The position numbers and the translations under genes were made by a program. Source: Candidatus Abyssobacteria bacterium SURF_5 (GTDB taxonomy: Bacteria; Abyssobacteria; SURF-5). From it: a stretch of DNA of 35,079 bases. Location: positions 1 to 35,079 of the forward strand of contig QZKU01000140.1 of assembly GCA_003598085.1 (NCBI GenBank). Direction: 5' to 3'. Positions 25,423 through 34,642 of the stretch are shown piece after piece. The notes beneath the pieces are model-generated. The model worked only from the letters and a program-made list of their open reading frames with translations. It had not been told where the DNA came from and did no database searches. Numbering within the stretch: position 1 is the stretch's first letter; every line of letters begins with the position of its first letter.

Positions 25423-27209
25423 GAGATTGGAAGAAGATTACAGTTGTCGGCGGGGGCCTTTTGTTTCTCCTTGTTTTTGCCGTTTCTTTTGAGAACCTGA
25501 AAGGAAGGGCCATCGCGCTTTACATGGATTTACCGCAACCTGCGTATTCAGTAAAGATCGACCGCGACGTGATGATACCGATGAGTGACGGCGTCAGGTT
25601 GGCGGCCGACATATATCGGCCGGGAAAGCCCGGGAAATATCCGGTTATCGTTACCCGCACTCCGTATGGAAAAAGGAATCCACATCACAAGTATGCGTTT
25701 GCCGGCAAGATGTTCGCATCGCAAGGGTTCGCCTTCGTCGTTCAAGATGTGCGTGGAAAATATGATTCTGAGGGCGATTTCTATCCGTATATATGGGAAG
25801 GCAGGGATGGGCACGACACCTTCGAGTGGGCGGGCGTGCAGGACTGGTCCAGCGGGAAAGTAGGCACCTACGGTTTCTCCTATTGGGGTTCGACCCAGTG
25901 GCTGTCGGCGCCCTACCAGAGCAAGTACCTGCGCGCGATGGTTCCTATCGTGACCAGCCAGGACCTGTATCCCCGATGGATGTATAACGGCGTCTTCAGG
26001 TATAACGATGTGCTTTTCTGGCATTACGGCAACTCCGGCAGATATGAAAGAAGTCTTGAGCATATCGATATCGACCTCGCGTTGCAAACTCTGCCGCTGA
26101 TTGAAGCCGACGATTCCATGGGGGCTGATATCCCGAGTTATAACGATTGGGTGAGTCATCCGACGCCCGACCAGTACTGGGATGCGATTCGCGTTGATAC
26201 GCTGGTGGACCAGATACAGGCGCCGGCGCTGCTGATCGGCGGCTGGTATGATTACTATCTGGAGTTGATGCTCGAGGATTTTAACCGAATGGTCACGATG
26301 GGAGGAAGCGAGGAAGCACGGCAAAGCCGCATCATTGTCGGGCCCTGGACGCACGAGTCGGTCTCGAAATTCGATGATGTTGACTTCGGCCCGCAAGCTG
26401 ATTTCATGCAGCAGATCAAGGCAATGCTCTCGTGGTACAATTTTTGGCTGAGGGACGATGGCGCCGAGATGCCATCCGACAGCCCCGTTACCATCTTTGT
26501 GATGGGCGGAAATGAATGGCGCGAGGAGGCGGAGTGGCCTCTGGCGAGAACCCAATTCACCAAGTACTACTTGCACAGCAATGGGAATGCGAACACGTCT
26601 GGCGGCGACGGAATATTGAGTCCTGAATTACCGGGAGAAGAACCGCCCGACCACTTCACGTATGATCCTGCAAACCCGGTTCCCTCACTCGGTGGAACAT
26701 CGATATATGGAAATGCCACGCCCGGGCCGCGTGATCAGCGGCAGATCGAGATGAGGCCCGACGTGCTTGTGTATACCACTCCGCCGCTTGACGAGGAAAT
26801 CGAGATCATCGGCCCGGTAAGCGCTATCATTTACGCTTCCTCGAGTGCGGTCGACACTGATTTTTCAGTCAAACTGGTTGATGTTTATCCAGACGGCAAA
26901 GCGATCAACCTGCGTTCCGGAATGGTCCGCGCCAGATACCGCGACTCGTTCACTGAACCCGCCTTCCTGGAAGAGAACGAAATTTATGAATTTGAGATAC
27001 CTGTCGGCGCAACGGCCAACCTCTTCAAGAAAGACCACTGCATCAGAATAGAGGTCAGCAGCTCGCATTTCCCGGAATTTGGCAGGAATCTCAACACAGG
27101 TGCGGACATCGCGAGTGATCGAGAAATGGTCACCGCAAAACAAACCATTTTTCACGATCAGGATAACCCGTCATACGTTCTTCTTCCGTTGATTCCATCG
27201 GACACATAA
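25419..27209 (+). CDS. CocE/NonD family hydrolase (X-Pro dipeptidyl-peptidase-like)
   Basis: 596 residues. An N-terminal hydrophobic segment (about 8-24) is a signal anchor, so the enzyme faces the periplasm. The alpha/beta-hydrolase core carries Ser154 in GFSYWGS, Asp278 in GGWYDYY and His312 in GPWTHES. The C-terminal jelly-roll of X-Pro dipeptidyl-peptidase-type proteins follows (about 420-590, EIEIIGPVSAIIYASSSAVD, IRIEVSSSHFPEFGRNLN). The family hydrolyses esters, amides (cocaine esterase, glutaryl-7-ACA acylase) or X-Pro peptides; the choice cannot be made from sequence. It is transcribed divergently from the SagB/hydrolase/GMC operon. Confidence 0.9.
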   Translation: MRDWKKITVVGGGLLFLLVFAVSFENLKGRAIALYMDLPQPAYSVKIDRDVMIPMSDGVRLAADIYRPGKPGKYPVIVTRTPYGKRNPHHKYAFAGKMFASQGFAFVVQDVRGKYDSEGDFYPYIWEGRDGHDTFEWAGVQDWSSGKVGTYGFSYWGSTQWLSAPYQSKYLRAMVPIVTSQDLYPRWMYNGVFRYNDVLFWHYGNSGRYERSLEHIDIDLALQTLPLIEADDSMGADIPSYNDWVSHPTPDQYWDAIRVDTLVDQIQAPALLIGGWYDYYLELMLEDFNRMVTMGGSEEARQSRIIVGPWTHESVSKFDDVDFGPQADFMQQIKAMLSWYNFWLRDDGAEMPSDSPVTIFVMGGNEWREEAEWPLARTQFTKYYLHSNGNANTSGGDGILSPELPGEEPPDHFTYDPANPVPSLGGTSIYGNATPGPRDQRQIEMRPDVLVYTTPPLDEEIEIIGPVSAIIYASSSAVDTDFSVKLVDVYPDGKAINLRSGMVRARYRDSFTEPAFLEENEIYEFEIPVGATANLFKKDHCIRIEVSSSHFPEFGRNLNTGADIASDREMVTAKQTIFHDQDNPSYVLLPLIPSDT

Positions 27210-27515
27210 GTCTTGCCAGGATGCAATTCTCCTTGTGTGGCCGTACTGGCGGTCTCGGCTTGGGAACAATTATCGCTCTTGTAAAGGAATTCGCGTTCCG
27301 CATTGTACGAGAACGTACGCCCGGGCACTCCTGATCCGAAGATGCCGACCAACCTAAGCATGTCCTAAATCATTGTATCTCTTCTAGTTATACTCACTCC
27401 TCAAAAGAGACCGATTTGCGCGTCTCCGGCATAAAAAATGCCATAGGGATTCGAATGAAGAAAACTGTTCCCACGAAATAGCGGTCAATAGCCTCTTCGT
27501 TCAGTAAAGGAACAA
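27210..27515. other. Gene-free spacer before the hybrid kinase
   Basis: I see no supported gene. A small GGCAT-AAAAA-ATGCC hairpin is at 27429-27443, and AAAGGAAC shortly before 27516 is the kinase ribosome site. A minus-strand frame at 27158-27361 has no recognisable features and overlaps the CocE end. Confidence 0.5.
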
Positions 27516-30482
27516 ATGGAATCGCTTGCCTTGCAGCGGAACATTCCGTATTCGATACCCCTCATAGCGGTCGCGGTTAGTACGGCACTGCTTGCGTTGT
27601 ACATGTGGCGGCGAAAAGGGGCCCCTGGCTCAGGAATGGGCGCCCTTCTGATGCTGGGATGCGCGGAGTGGATTTTCTGTTATGCATTTGAGCTTGGCAG
27701 TGTGAAACTGCAAACGAAGATCTTTTGGAACACGTTTCAATATGTGGGCATTGTTTCGGTTCCCACGTTGTGGTTTCTCTTCACCGTGAAGTTCACCGGT
27801 CGCGAGCACTGGTTACGGCGGCGCAATCTCATTCTCTTTGCCATTATTCCCGTTGTTACTCTCGTTCTTGTCTTCACAAACCATTACCATCGGCTCATGT
27901 GGACCGAGGTCTTCATGGGAACAGCATATGCGATCACCACGATTGAAAAGAAATTCGGCCCTGCTTTCTGGTGTTACGTGAGCTACGTTTACACCCTGAT
28001 GCTGATAAGCACCTATCTGCTTCTCCAGATGCTCATACATTCGAGACACCTGTATCGGTGGCAGGCGAGCGCGCTCCTTATCGGGCAAACGGCGCCGACG
28101 ATTGGCCGGGGCCTTATTGTGCTTGGTTTGAACCCATTCGGATATGTGGATCTCGAGGTTCTCGGGCTCGTTGTCAGCAGCCTCATGGTCGCGTGGTGCA
28201 TCTTCCGGCTTCGCCTCCTGGACATCGTTCCGGTTGCGCGGGAAAGCATCATTGAAAGCATGCAGGACGCGGTAATTGTGCTGGACGCCGAAAATCACAT
28301 TGTGGACATTAATCCGGCGGCGGAGCATATCATTGGATACAGCGCGTCTGAAGCCGTGGGCTGGCCGCTCGACCAGATTTGGAGCTACTGGTCCGAGCAG
28401 TTGCAGACGTCGCGCTTGTCTTCCTCCGGACGCACGGTGATCGACTTGAAGGCCGGCAAGGAGTCGCGAACATACGACGTGAGCATTTCGCCGCTAACCG
28501 ATTGGCGGGGCCGGCTGATGAGCAGGGTTATCGCTCTCCGGGATATCTCCGAGCGGAAGAGGTCTGAGGAGGCGTTGAGGGAGAGCGAGCGCCGGCAAGC
28601 AATGATTCTGGACGCCATTCCCGACATGATCTACGAGATGGACCTGAAGGGGAACATCCTGTACGCGAACCAGTTCGCCCGCGAGATTATAGGGATTGGC
28701 GCGGAAGAAGTGAAGACGCTCAGGCTATCCGACATCCTTGACGAAGACGGCTTGAAGACAGCCGCTGCGGTAACAAAAGGAGTCTTGGCAAATAACACTT
28801 CGCTGCCACCCTCGATCTACTATCTGCGAACACATGATGGGCGACGCGTTCCAATTGAGGCTCAGACGCGCGTGGTTACAAACAGCATCGAGAAGAAGAC
28901 ACTTCTGGGGGTCGCCCGCGACATCACGGAACGGCATCGAGCCGAGCAGTTACTGCGGGAGTCGGAGGAAAAATACCGGACCCTTTTTGAAGAAACGAAA
29001 GATGCTCTTTTCATCGCCACAGTTGGCGGGGAGATGCTTGACCTCAATCCTGCCGGCGTCGAGCTTTTCGGCTATTCCTCAAGAGAAGAACTTGAGGGGG
29101 TGAACGCAGGAGATCTTTACGTGAATCCGCACGACCGGGAGCGATTTCAGAAAAGGATCGCCGATTCCGGTTTCGTAAAAGATTACGAGATGATCCTCAA
29201 ACGAAAGGACGGCCGAAGAATAAATGTTCTGGTTACCGCCACTGTGATGGTAAACGAACGCGGTGAGATTACGGCGTATCGCGGGATCATGAGAGATATC
29301 ACGGAAAAGAAACAGCTCGAACAGCAACTGTTTCAGGCGCAGAAGATGGAAAGCATCGGCACTCTGGCCGGCGGCATCGCCCACGATTTCAACAATATTC
29401 TCGGAGGCATCCTCGGGTACGCATCGTTTATGAAAGCGAAAATTGACGCAGGCCACCCGTTTCAGAACTACATCGATACCATTGAGAAGAGCGCCGTACG
29501 GGCATCCGAACTGACAGCAAAACTATTGGCTTTTGCGCGCGGCGGAAAATACGATGTGAAGCCGGTCGATATCAATCGACTGGTTGAGGAGACACTCCAG
29601 ATCATGGGAAGCACCCTTGACAAATCAATTGAGATTCACGTCGATCCTGAACCCGAATTGGCCACTGTCGAGGCCGATGCGGCCCAGCTACAACAGATAT
29701 TGATGAATCTGTGCCTGAACGCGCGCGACGCGATGCCTGCGGGCGGGCGGCTTGTGATCAAGACGTTCCCCGCCGTCGTCGATGGAAAATATTTCGGCAG
29801 ATATTTCGGGGCGAAAGCCGGCCGTTACGTGGCCGTTGCGGTAACAGATACCGGCATCGGGATGGCCGAGGAGACCAAGCAGAGAATCTTTGAGCCGTTC
29901 TTTACGACGAAAGAGAAAGGGAAAGGGACCGGGCTTGGCCTTTCGATGGTATACAGCGTGGTAAAAAATCACGGCGGATTTGTTTCCGTTTACAGCGAAC
30001 CGGGCATCGGCTCCACGTTCAAAGTATATCTGCCGGAAAGTGGAAAGCCGGAATTGAAAATCGCTTCAACTGCTGCGATGCCTCGCGGCCACAACGAGCT
30101 GATCCTGGTCGTCGATGACGAAGCCGCACTCCGTTCGCTCGCCCACGACACGCTTGAAGCATACGGCTACCGCGTAATGAGCACTGAAAACGGGCTTGAG
30201 GCGGTCGAGGTGTATCAGAAGCACAAGGATGAGATCAGCGTGGTTATCCTCGATATGGTGATGCCGAAAATGGGCGGGCATGAGGCCTTTCTGAAATTAA
30301 AAGAGATTAACCCGCACGTCAAGGCGCTTCTTTCTACCGGGTACAGCCAAACGGGCAAAGCGCAGGAAATTCTGGACAGCGGCGTTCTGGGATTTATCCA
30401 GAAGCCGTATCAACTGAATGAACTCCTTCTCAAGCTGGATTCCGTTCTCAATGCCTCGCCAGTCGCTTCCACGCGGGGGTAA
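27516..30482 (+). CDS. Membrane-bound hybrid sensor histidine kinase (7TM-PAS-PAS-PAS-HisKA-HATPase-REC)
   Basis: 988 residues. The first ~240 contain about seven membrane helices of the histidine-kinase N-terminal 7TM type. Three PAS domains follow: about 245-350 (ESMQDAVIVLDAENHIVDIN), 360-475 (LDAIPDMIYEMDLKGNILYA) and 480-600 (FEETKDALFIATVGGEMLDL). Each ends in a PAC-like DITE(R/K) or DISERK segment. The dimerisation/phosphoacceptor domain has His623 in GIAHDFNNILGG. The ATPase has the N box near 726-738 (QQILMNLCLNARDA), DTGIGM and GKGTGLGLSM. A receiver domain ends the protein with Asp913 in ILDMVMPKMGG. No separate response regulator is adjacent, so this is an orphan hybrid kinase whose output passes by phosphorelay or protein contact. 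The signal is unknown. Confidence 0.93.
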   Translation: MESLALQRNIPYSIPLIAVAVSTALLALYMWRRKGAPGSGMGALLMLGCAEWIFCYAFELGSVKLQTKIFWNTFQYVGIVSVPTLWFLFTVKFTGREHWLRRRNLILFAIIPVVTLVLVFTNHYHRLMWTEVFMGTAYAITTIEKKFGPAFWCYVSYVYTLMLISTYLLLQMLIHSRHLYRWQASALLIGQTAPTIGRGLIVLGLNPFGYVDLEVLGLVVSSLMVAWCIFRLRLLDIVPVARESIIESMQDAVIVLDAENHIVDINPAAEHIIGYSASEAVGWPLDQIWSYWSEQLQTSRLSSSGRTVIDLKAGKESRTYDVSISPLTDWRGRLMSRVIALRDISERKRSEEALRESERRQAMILDAIPDMIYEMDLKGNILYANQFAREIIGIGAEEVKTLRLSDILDEDGLKTAAAVTKGVLANNTSLPPSIYYLRTHDGRRVPIEAQTRVVTNSIEKKTLLGVARDITERHRAEQLLRESEEKYRTLFEETKDALFIATVGGEMLDLNPAGVELFGYSSREELEGVNAGDLYVNPHDRERFQKRIADSGFVKDYEMILKRKDGRRINVLVTATVMVNERGEITAYRGIMRDITEKKQLEQQLFQAQKMESIGTLAGGIAHDFNNILGGILGYASFMKAKIDAGHPFQNYIDTIEKSAVRASELTAKLLAFARGGKYDVKPVDINRLVEETLQIMGSTLDKSIEIHVDPEPELATVEADAAQLQQILMNLCLNARDAMPAGGRLVIKTFPAVVDGKYFGRYFGAKAGRYVAVAVTDTGIGMAEETKQRIFEPFFTTKEKGKGTGLGLSMVYSVVKNHGGFVSVYSEPGIGSTFKVYLPESGKPELKIASTAAMPRGHNELILVVDDEAALRSLAHDTLEAYGYRVMSTENGLEAVEVYQKHKDEISVVILDMVMPKMGGHEAFLKLKEINPHVKALLSTGYSQTGKAQEILDSGVLGFIQKPYQLNELLLKLDSVLNASPVASTRG

Positions 30483-30518
30483 GAGGAGACCCCTTGAGTA
30501 TCCGTCGGCGGAATAGCT

Positions 30519-31847
30519 TCAGCAATCGAAACGATTGATCACCAGGCCCGATAGCAGCTTCGGGTAGAAGTAGGTGGATTTCTGAGGCATCTTCTCGCCT
30601 TCATAGGTGACTGCCTTCACCTGCTCGGACTTTGTTGGATTCAAAAGAAGAGCCGCCTGCGCCTCTCCCCGGCGAACGGCATCGAGGGCTTTGCCTTCCG
30701 ACGGCGTGTAACGGACATGTTCTTCCTTGGAAGCCGTGCCGGTGTGGATTCCCATGATCTCTTGAAAAATGGCCGCCTGCGCGATGGCAACGTCCAGAGT
30801 GCGGAAACTTTCGCAGTGCCGCTTGTCGACCAGTTCGCGCAGCCTTATATCATCCTTTGACTTGAGAAGTTCGAGTCTATCACCCCCCAAATACAGTCCG
30901 TAGGTATGACGCGTCTCGCCCTCCTCGGCCATCCGGTTTAAGAGATTTCTGGCAGTTTGCTCGCAGTTGGAACAATCGAACGGGGCGGGAACAACCTCGA
31001 AATATTCTGAAAGCCTGCTTCGGAAAATTTCCGGCTTGAAGTCGGGGATGTCGGAAATGATTCTATGGATCGGATAGATGGTCACGCCGCTGTCTATGTT
31101 GACAAACATCATCATCACATAATTGTGCAAAGCATCTTCCGATGTGCGCCTGCCTTCATTTCGGCGGATGTGCCGGTAAATGAGAGCGGTCTCGTAGCGG
31201 TGATGGCCGTCGGCGATAATGAGGCGCTGGTCGCTCATCTCCGATGTCAGTCGTCGGATGATGGAGGGGTCAGTCACCGCCCAGAGTTTGTTTCGAACCT
31301 CGCTGTCGTCGACGAAATCGTACTCCGCCGGGGACGCTGCGATCTCGTCGAGAACGGCATCAATTGTTTTGCTCGACTGCGAGTACAGTGAGAATATGGG
31401 GCTCAGATTTGCCTTGCATTCCTTCATCAGGTTGAGGCGGTCGTACTTGGCGGACATGAGTGTTTGCTCGTGGCCGAGTATTACCTTTGAATCCTGCTCC
31501 TCCAGCCGAGCGAGCGCGATGAATCCCCTTCGAATGCTCGGCTGCTCGGCGGAGTACCGGTAAAGCTGCTCGTAGACGTAGACGCTCGGCCGTTCGTCCT
31601 GTCGCAAGATGCCGGAATCGATCCAATGCACGAGGGCCTTTCCCGCCCGGATGTACTGATTGTTTTGGGGGCTGTCGCCGACCATCTCCCTCGGGTTTGT
31701 CAGCATCGCAATGTTGTGGGGGTGGCGCTGATGAAGGAAGTCGCGTTGGTCCGGCGTGATAACGTCGTATGGCGGGGCCACCACGTCTTGAATATTCACA
31801 CGCGCAGGATTATACCGATAACCTTTAAAGGGAATTACTTTTGCCAT
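30519..31847 (-). CDS. DUF1015 family protein
   Basis: 442 residues. The N terminus VIPFKGYRYNPARVNIQDVV and APPYDVITPDQRD, and the central IADGHHRYETALIYR, are the hallmarks of DUF1015, a widespread cytoplasmic family without firm function, once annotated SpoOJ/ParB-like. The length is typical. The clustered His/Arg motif DGHHRYE hints at a phosphate or nucleotide site, but this is inference. The ribosome site at 31847 is poor, while the promoter at 31923-31952 is strong. The gene stands alone, convergent with the kinase across 36 bp. Confidence 0.88.
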   Translation of the reverse strand: MAKVIPFKGYRYNPARVNIQDVVAPPYDVITPDQRDFLHQRHPHNIAMLTNPREMVGDSPQNNQYIRAGKALVHWIDSGILRQDERPSVYVYEQLYRYSAEQPSIRRGFIALARLEEQDSKVILGHEQTLMSAKYDRLNLMKECKANLSPIFSLYSQSSKTIDAVLDEIAASPAEYDFVDDSEVRNKLWAVTDPSIIRRLTSEMSDQRLIIADGHHRYETALIYRHIRRNEGRRTSEDALHNYVMMMFVNIDSGVTIYPIHRIISDIPDFKPEIFRSRLSEYFEVVPAPFDCSNCEQTARNLLNRMAEEGETRHTYGLYLGGDRLELLKSKDDIRLRELVDKRHCESFRTLDVAIAQAAIFQEIMGIHTGTASKEEHVRYTPSEGKALDAVRRGEAQAALLLNPTKSEQVKAVTYEGEKMPQKSTYFYPKLLSGLVINRFDC

Positions 31848-31922
31848 TTTCGAAATTGTCTCGAGGGTGTTTGAGGTTTCAGAAATGTCCTTATGGCGAA
31901 CCGGCCTTCAGAAAATATGGTT

Positions 31923-31952
31923 AATATACTGAAAAGCCCCCGGAATTGTCAA
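31923..31952 (-). promoter_or_regulatory. Sigma-70-like promoter of the DUF1015 gene
   Basis: On the minus strand TTGACA (complement of 31947-31952), an 18-base spacer, TATATT (complement of 31923-31928). It is about 75 bp before the start codon. Confidence 0.65.
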
Positions 31953-32084
31953 GGTGCAGAGATGTGCATAGGCGGCTTTTAACGAAGAACATATCAGCTA
32001 ATTTATTATAGAACGTACGAACCACGATGATCAACCGCTGCGAGAGATAAGGGCGGGAACGCTGGTTCCATCGATCGTCCGGCA

Positions 32085-32124
32085 GAAAAAAAGACCACCC
32101 GCCGGAAAAATGGCGGGTGGTCTT
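32085..32124 (-). terminator. Strong intrinsic terminator of the cytochrome gene
   Basis: A perfect 13-bp stem (32091-32103 with 32112-32124) and an 8-nt loop, followed on the minus strand by T7 that overlaps the stem base (plus-strand A run 32086-32092). It begins 13 bases after the stop codon at 32138. Confidence 0.9.
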
Positions 32125-32137
32125 CTTGATTCCGGAC

Positions 32138-34642
32138 TTACGGTCTCACGAATGACCAGGTCTCCGTGCTGAAGACGGGCGTAATCGGGGTCACGCCGGT
32201 GTCGGCGCCGCGGACACGCCAATAGATAGGAGTGCCTGTGGGAACGCTGTCCCAGATGGCTTGTGGGATCGTTACGCTGATATTCGGAAGTTGAACCCCG
32301 AGAGTTTCGTACGAGGAGACGTAGTTTGTGAAGGCCGCTGACAGACTGAAATCGATAGCGTACTTCACGTTTGCGCCCCCGTCGGCCGACCACACGAACG
32401 TGGGCGGAGAAGTCAGCGCGTTCAATACCGCCAGGTCGGGCGGATAGAGCAGGTGTATCGTTGTCAAAGGAGAAGCCGGGAACTGCGCCTGAGTCATCTG
32501 GAATGGCACGATGGTCGGCACGGAAGCGCCGAGGCCGTCAAGGCCGTGGTTGTGGAACCAGAGTTCCCAGATGGTATCGCCCCACGCTTTTAAAGCACCG
32601 AAGAAGGGATCGGTCTGTATGATGTATGCGCCGGGATCGCCGCCCGGTTTCAACGGTGTCGGCCGTGAGAGAGTATCGGCGGTGCCATTGATTTCATCCC
32701 TGAGAAATTCAATATATTCGCGGGATGTGCTCTGATAGTAGAGCGTGATCACAATGGAATCGGCGCCGGGAACAAATGGGCCGCTCACATCATCGTATCC
32801 GCCCGCATATTCTGCTGCGGTGAAGTACGCGGGGCTGCTGACGCCATGGTCGACCGGCTCGATGAGCTGCTCGGCGGCTGCTACAATATCAAACCCCTTC
32901 GGTGGGATTCGATTGTCCTTATAGCGTTCCGAAGCGAGAACGAAATGGAACGTTTCGTCCTCACCCGTCAACTGGCTCTTCGGATGAACCTCATACACTA
33001 AAGCATCGACGTAGGTCTCATTGGGACCGAGCGGAGGAGAGCTTGGATGCGAGAGCCCTTTCAATGTGCCAGCTGCGTAATCGTATGGATTAACCTCATG
33101 TATCAAGCTGCCCCCGGCATACGCCTTGATGTTGACGAACATGCGTCTGCCCTCAGGGAACCCGCTGATAAGTTTATGGCCGGTATTGTTCTGGACTCTG
33201 AAGGCAAGGTTTCCAGTTGTCGGGTTGTACGTCACGTTCTTTATTGTTGCGGCAAGCTTCAGTTGGTCTTTCGCGCGGTCGGAGGCTGCAAGCAACCTGT
33301 CCCCTCGGTCCGTTGGGCTTAAGCCGGCATACATATCCAGCGTGAGCGCGAGAGGCCCCTGCGTAAGCAGAGCGAAGTTGATCGGATCATACGTATCGGG
33401 GAAATGGTCGTCCGTGCTTGCGAGCACATACGGCAACCAGACATTGCCGCCCATCATGTCGTGCATGGGCGCTCCGGAATTTGGATGCTCGGTGCTCTCG
33501 ATCGGTCGCAAAGGAGCGGCCAATTCTTCACAGCCTTTACCCACGATATTGCGCATATGGCAATCCTGGCATGAGCTTGCCCAGGTGATCGGCGGATCGA
33601 ACTTGGTATGGAACTCCGGATTCGTTGCCGCGCCGCCCTGTTGACCGTAGGCGGATATCTCGAATTCGGCGAACGTGCGCTCAACGTGGAAATAGCGCGA
33701 TGCCGAGTACTGCTCGGTGATCAGGTCGGTTCCGCCCGATTGGTCGGGAAGGCAAGAGAGACTGAGCCCATAGGTTGCGTTAAGGTCCTCGCATGCATTT
33801 GCGAGCACGGGATTTGATACATTATGGCAGGTCGAACAAAAGTACTTCGATTTGTGATGGCGACTATAGAAGGCCGGATGATCAGATTTAGTGTCGGCGA
33901 AGCTTGCCCGCGGCCGGTGCATCATCGCCATGAAATACTGTCCGGCGCCGTCTTCCGTATACGTCGCGTATTTCGGGGCGTCGCCGATGAAAAAGTCCAG
34001 CCCCGAAAACAGCTTGATTCCTGCGGCAAGAAGAGCATCCTCAGCCAGCGTGGCTTCAGCCGCGACCTGAGAAGGCGTCCCGCTTCCGGGGCCGGTGTTG
34101 CCGGCTTCGTCCCAGTAACCTGCCCAATCCGACCCTTCGCGTGTGCCGTCAAAGGTTGTCGCGAAGAATGGATCCCACTTCATGTGGCATGCATCGCAAT
34201 GTACGCCGTCGAAATCGGTTCCCGTCATCAACGAGGCGTTTGGCGGATCAGAGCGGCCTGCGAGCCATCCCTGCGGGAAATGGCAGCGCTCGCAGATATC
34301 AACTGCATTCGGATTGCCGACCGCCCAGATCGAGTCCTGACCGGCAACCGCCATGCATGCGTAAAACAGCGGATCCCTTGCCGCCTGCGCCATGACAGAG
34401 CCTTGCCAAAAGTAGCCCGGGGCCATCACATAGCCTTCCGGATTCAGGATGTTCTCATCCCCGTGACAGTTCAGGCACATCTGCGGGTCCATGATCATTG
34501 TGCCCTGACCCGGCTGAGTTCCGGGCATGCGTACGAGCGGGTCGTCCACCACCGGCAACGGCGTCCAGGCGGCCGCGCCGGCCGCGACAAGAAGCAGTGC
34601 CGCGACCGATAATGCTCCCCCCAAGAATCGAGATTTGGTCAC
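32138..34642 (-). CDS. Secreted pentahaem c-type cytochrome with C-terminal Fn3-like module
   Basis: 834 residues from a GTG at 34642, preceded by AAAGGAAG; the open frame continues upstream to 34912 but the signal peptide (SRFLGGALSVAALLLVAAGA, cleavage near 25) begins only here. Five CxxCH haem sites: 56-60, 117-121, 149-153, 269-273 and 358-362, all in the N-terminal half. The second half (about 440-720) is beta-rich with NNTGHKLISGFPEGRR, seen in other multihaem proteins. The last ~110 residues (from YPPDLAVLNALTSPPTFVW to ETWSFVRP) are the module shared with the secreted proteins at 42 and 2354. Exported, probably surface-facing, and a candidate for electron transfer outside the inner membrane. 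No cytochrome partner or maturation genes are adjacent. Confidence 0.9.
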   Translation of the reverse strand: MTKSRFLGGALSVAALLLVAAGAAAWTPLPVVDDPLVRMPGTQPGQGTMIMDPQMCLNCHGDENILNPEGYVMAPGYFWQGSVMAQAARDPLFYACMAVAGQDSIWAVGNPNAVDICERCHFPQGWLAGRSDPPNASLMTGTDFDGVHCDACHMKWDPFFATTFDGTREGSDWAGYWDEAGNTGPGSGTPSQVAAEATLAEDALLAAGIKLFSGLDFFIGDAPKYATYTEDGAGQYFMAMMHRPRASFADTKSDHPAFYSRHHKSKYFCSTCHNVSNPVLANACEDLNATYGLSLSCLPDQSGGTDLITEQYSASRYFHVERTFAEFEISAYGQQGGAATNPEFHTKFDPPITWASSCQDCHMRNIVGKGCEELAAPLRPIESTEHPNSGAPMHDMMGGNVWLPYVLASTDDHFPDTYDPINFALLTQGPLALTLDMYAGLSPTDRGDRLLAASDRAKDQLKLAATIKNVTYNPTTGNLAFRVQNNTGHKLISGFPEGRRMFVNIKAYAGGSLIHEVNPYDYAAGTLKGLSHPSSPPLGPNETYVDALVYEVHPKSQLTGEDETFHFVLASERYKDNRIPPKGFDIVAAAEQLIEPVDHGVSSPAYFTAAEYAGGYDDVSGPFVPGADSIVITLYYQSTSREYIEFLRDEINGTADTLSRPTPLKPGGDPGAYIIQTDPFFGALKAWGDTIWELWFHNHGLDGLGASVPTIVPFQMTQAQFPASPLTTIHLLYPPDLAVLNALTSPPTFVWSADGGANVKYAIDFSLSAAFTNYVSSYETLGVQLPNISVTIPQAIWDSVPTGTPIYWRVRGADTGVTPITPVFSTETWSFVRP

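Noticed and set aside
25548-26576. 342-codon minus-strand open frame inside the CocE/NonD gene
   Set aside because: Antisense shadow; the plus-strand frame has catalytic motifs and a signal anchor, while this has no recognisable domain.
33824-34612. 262-codon plus-strand open frame inside the cytochrome gene
   Set aside because: Antisense to the CxxCH-bearing frame; rich in Arg/His/Pro with no motif.
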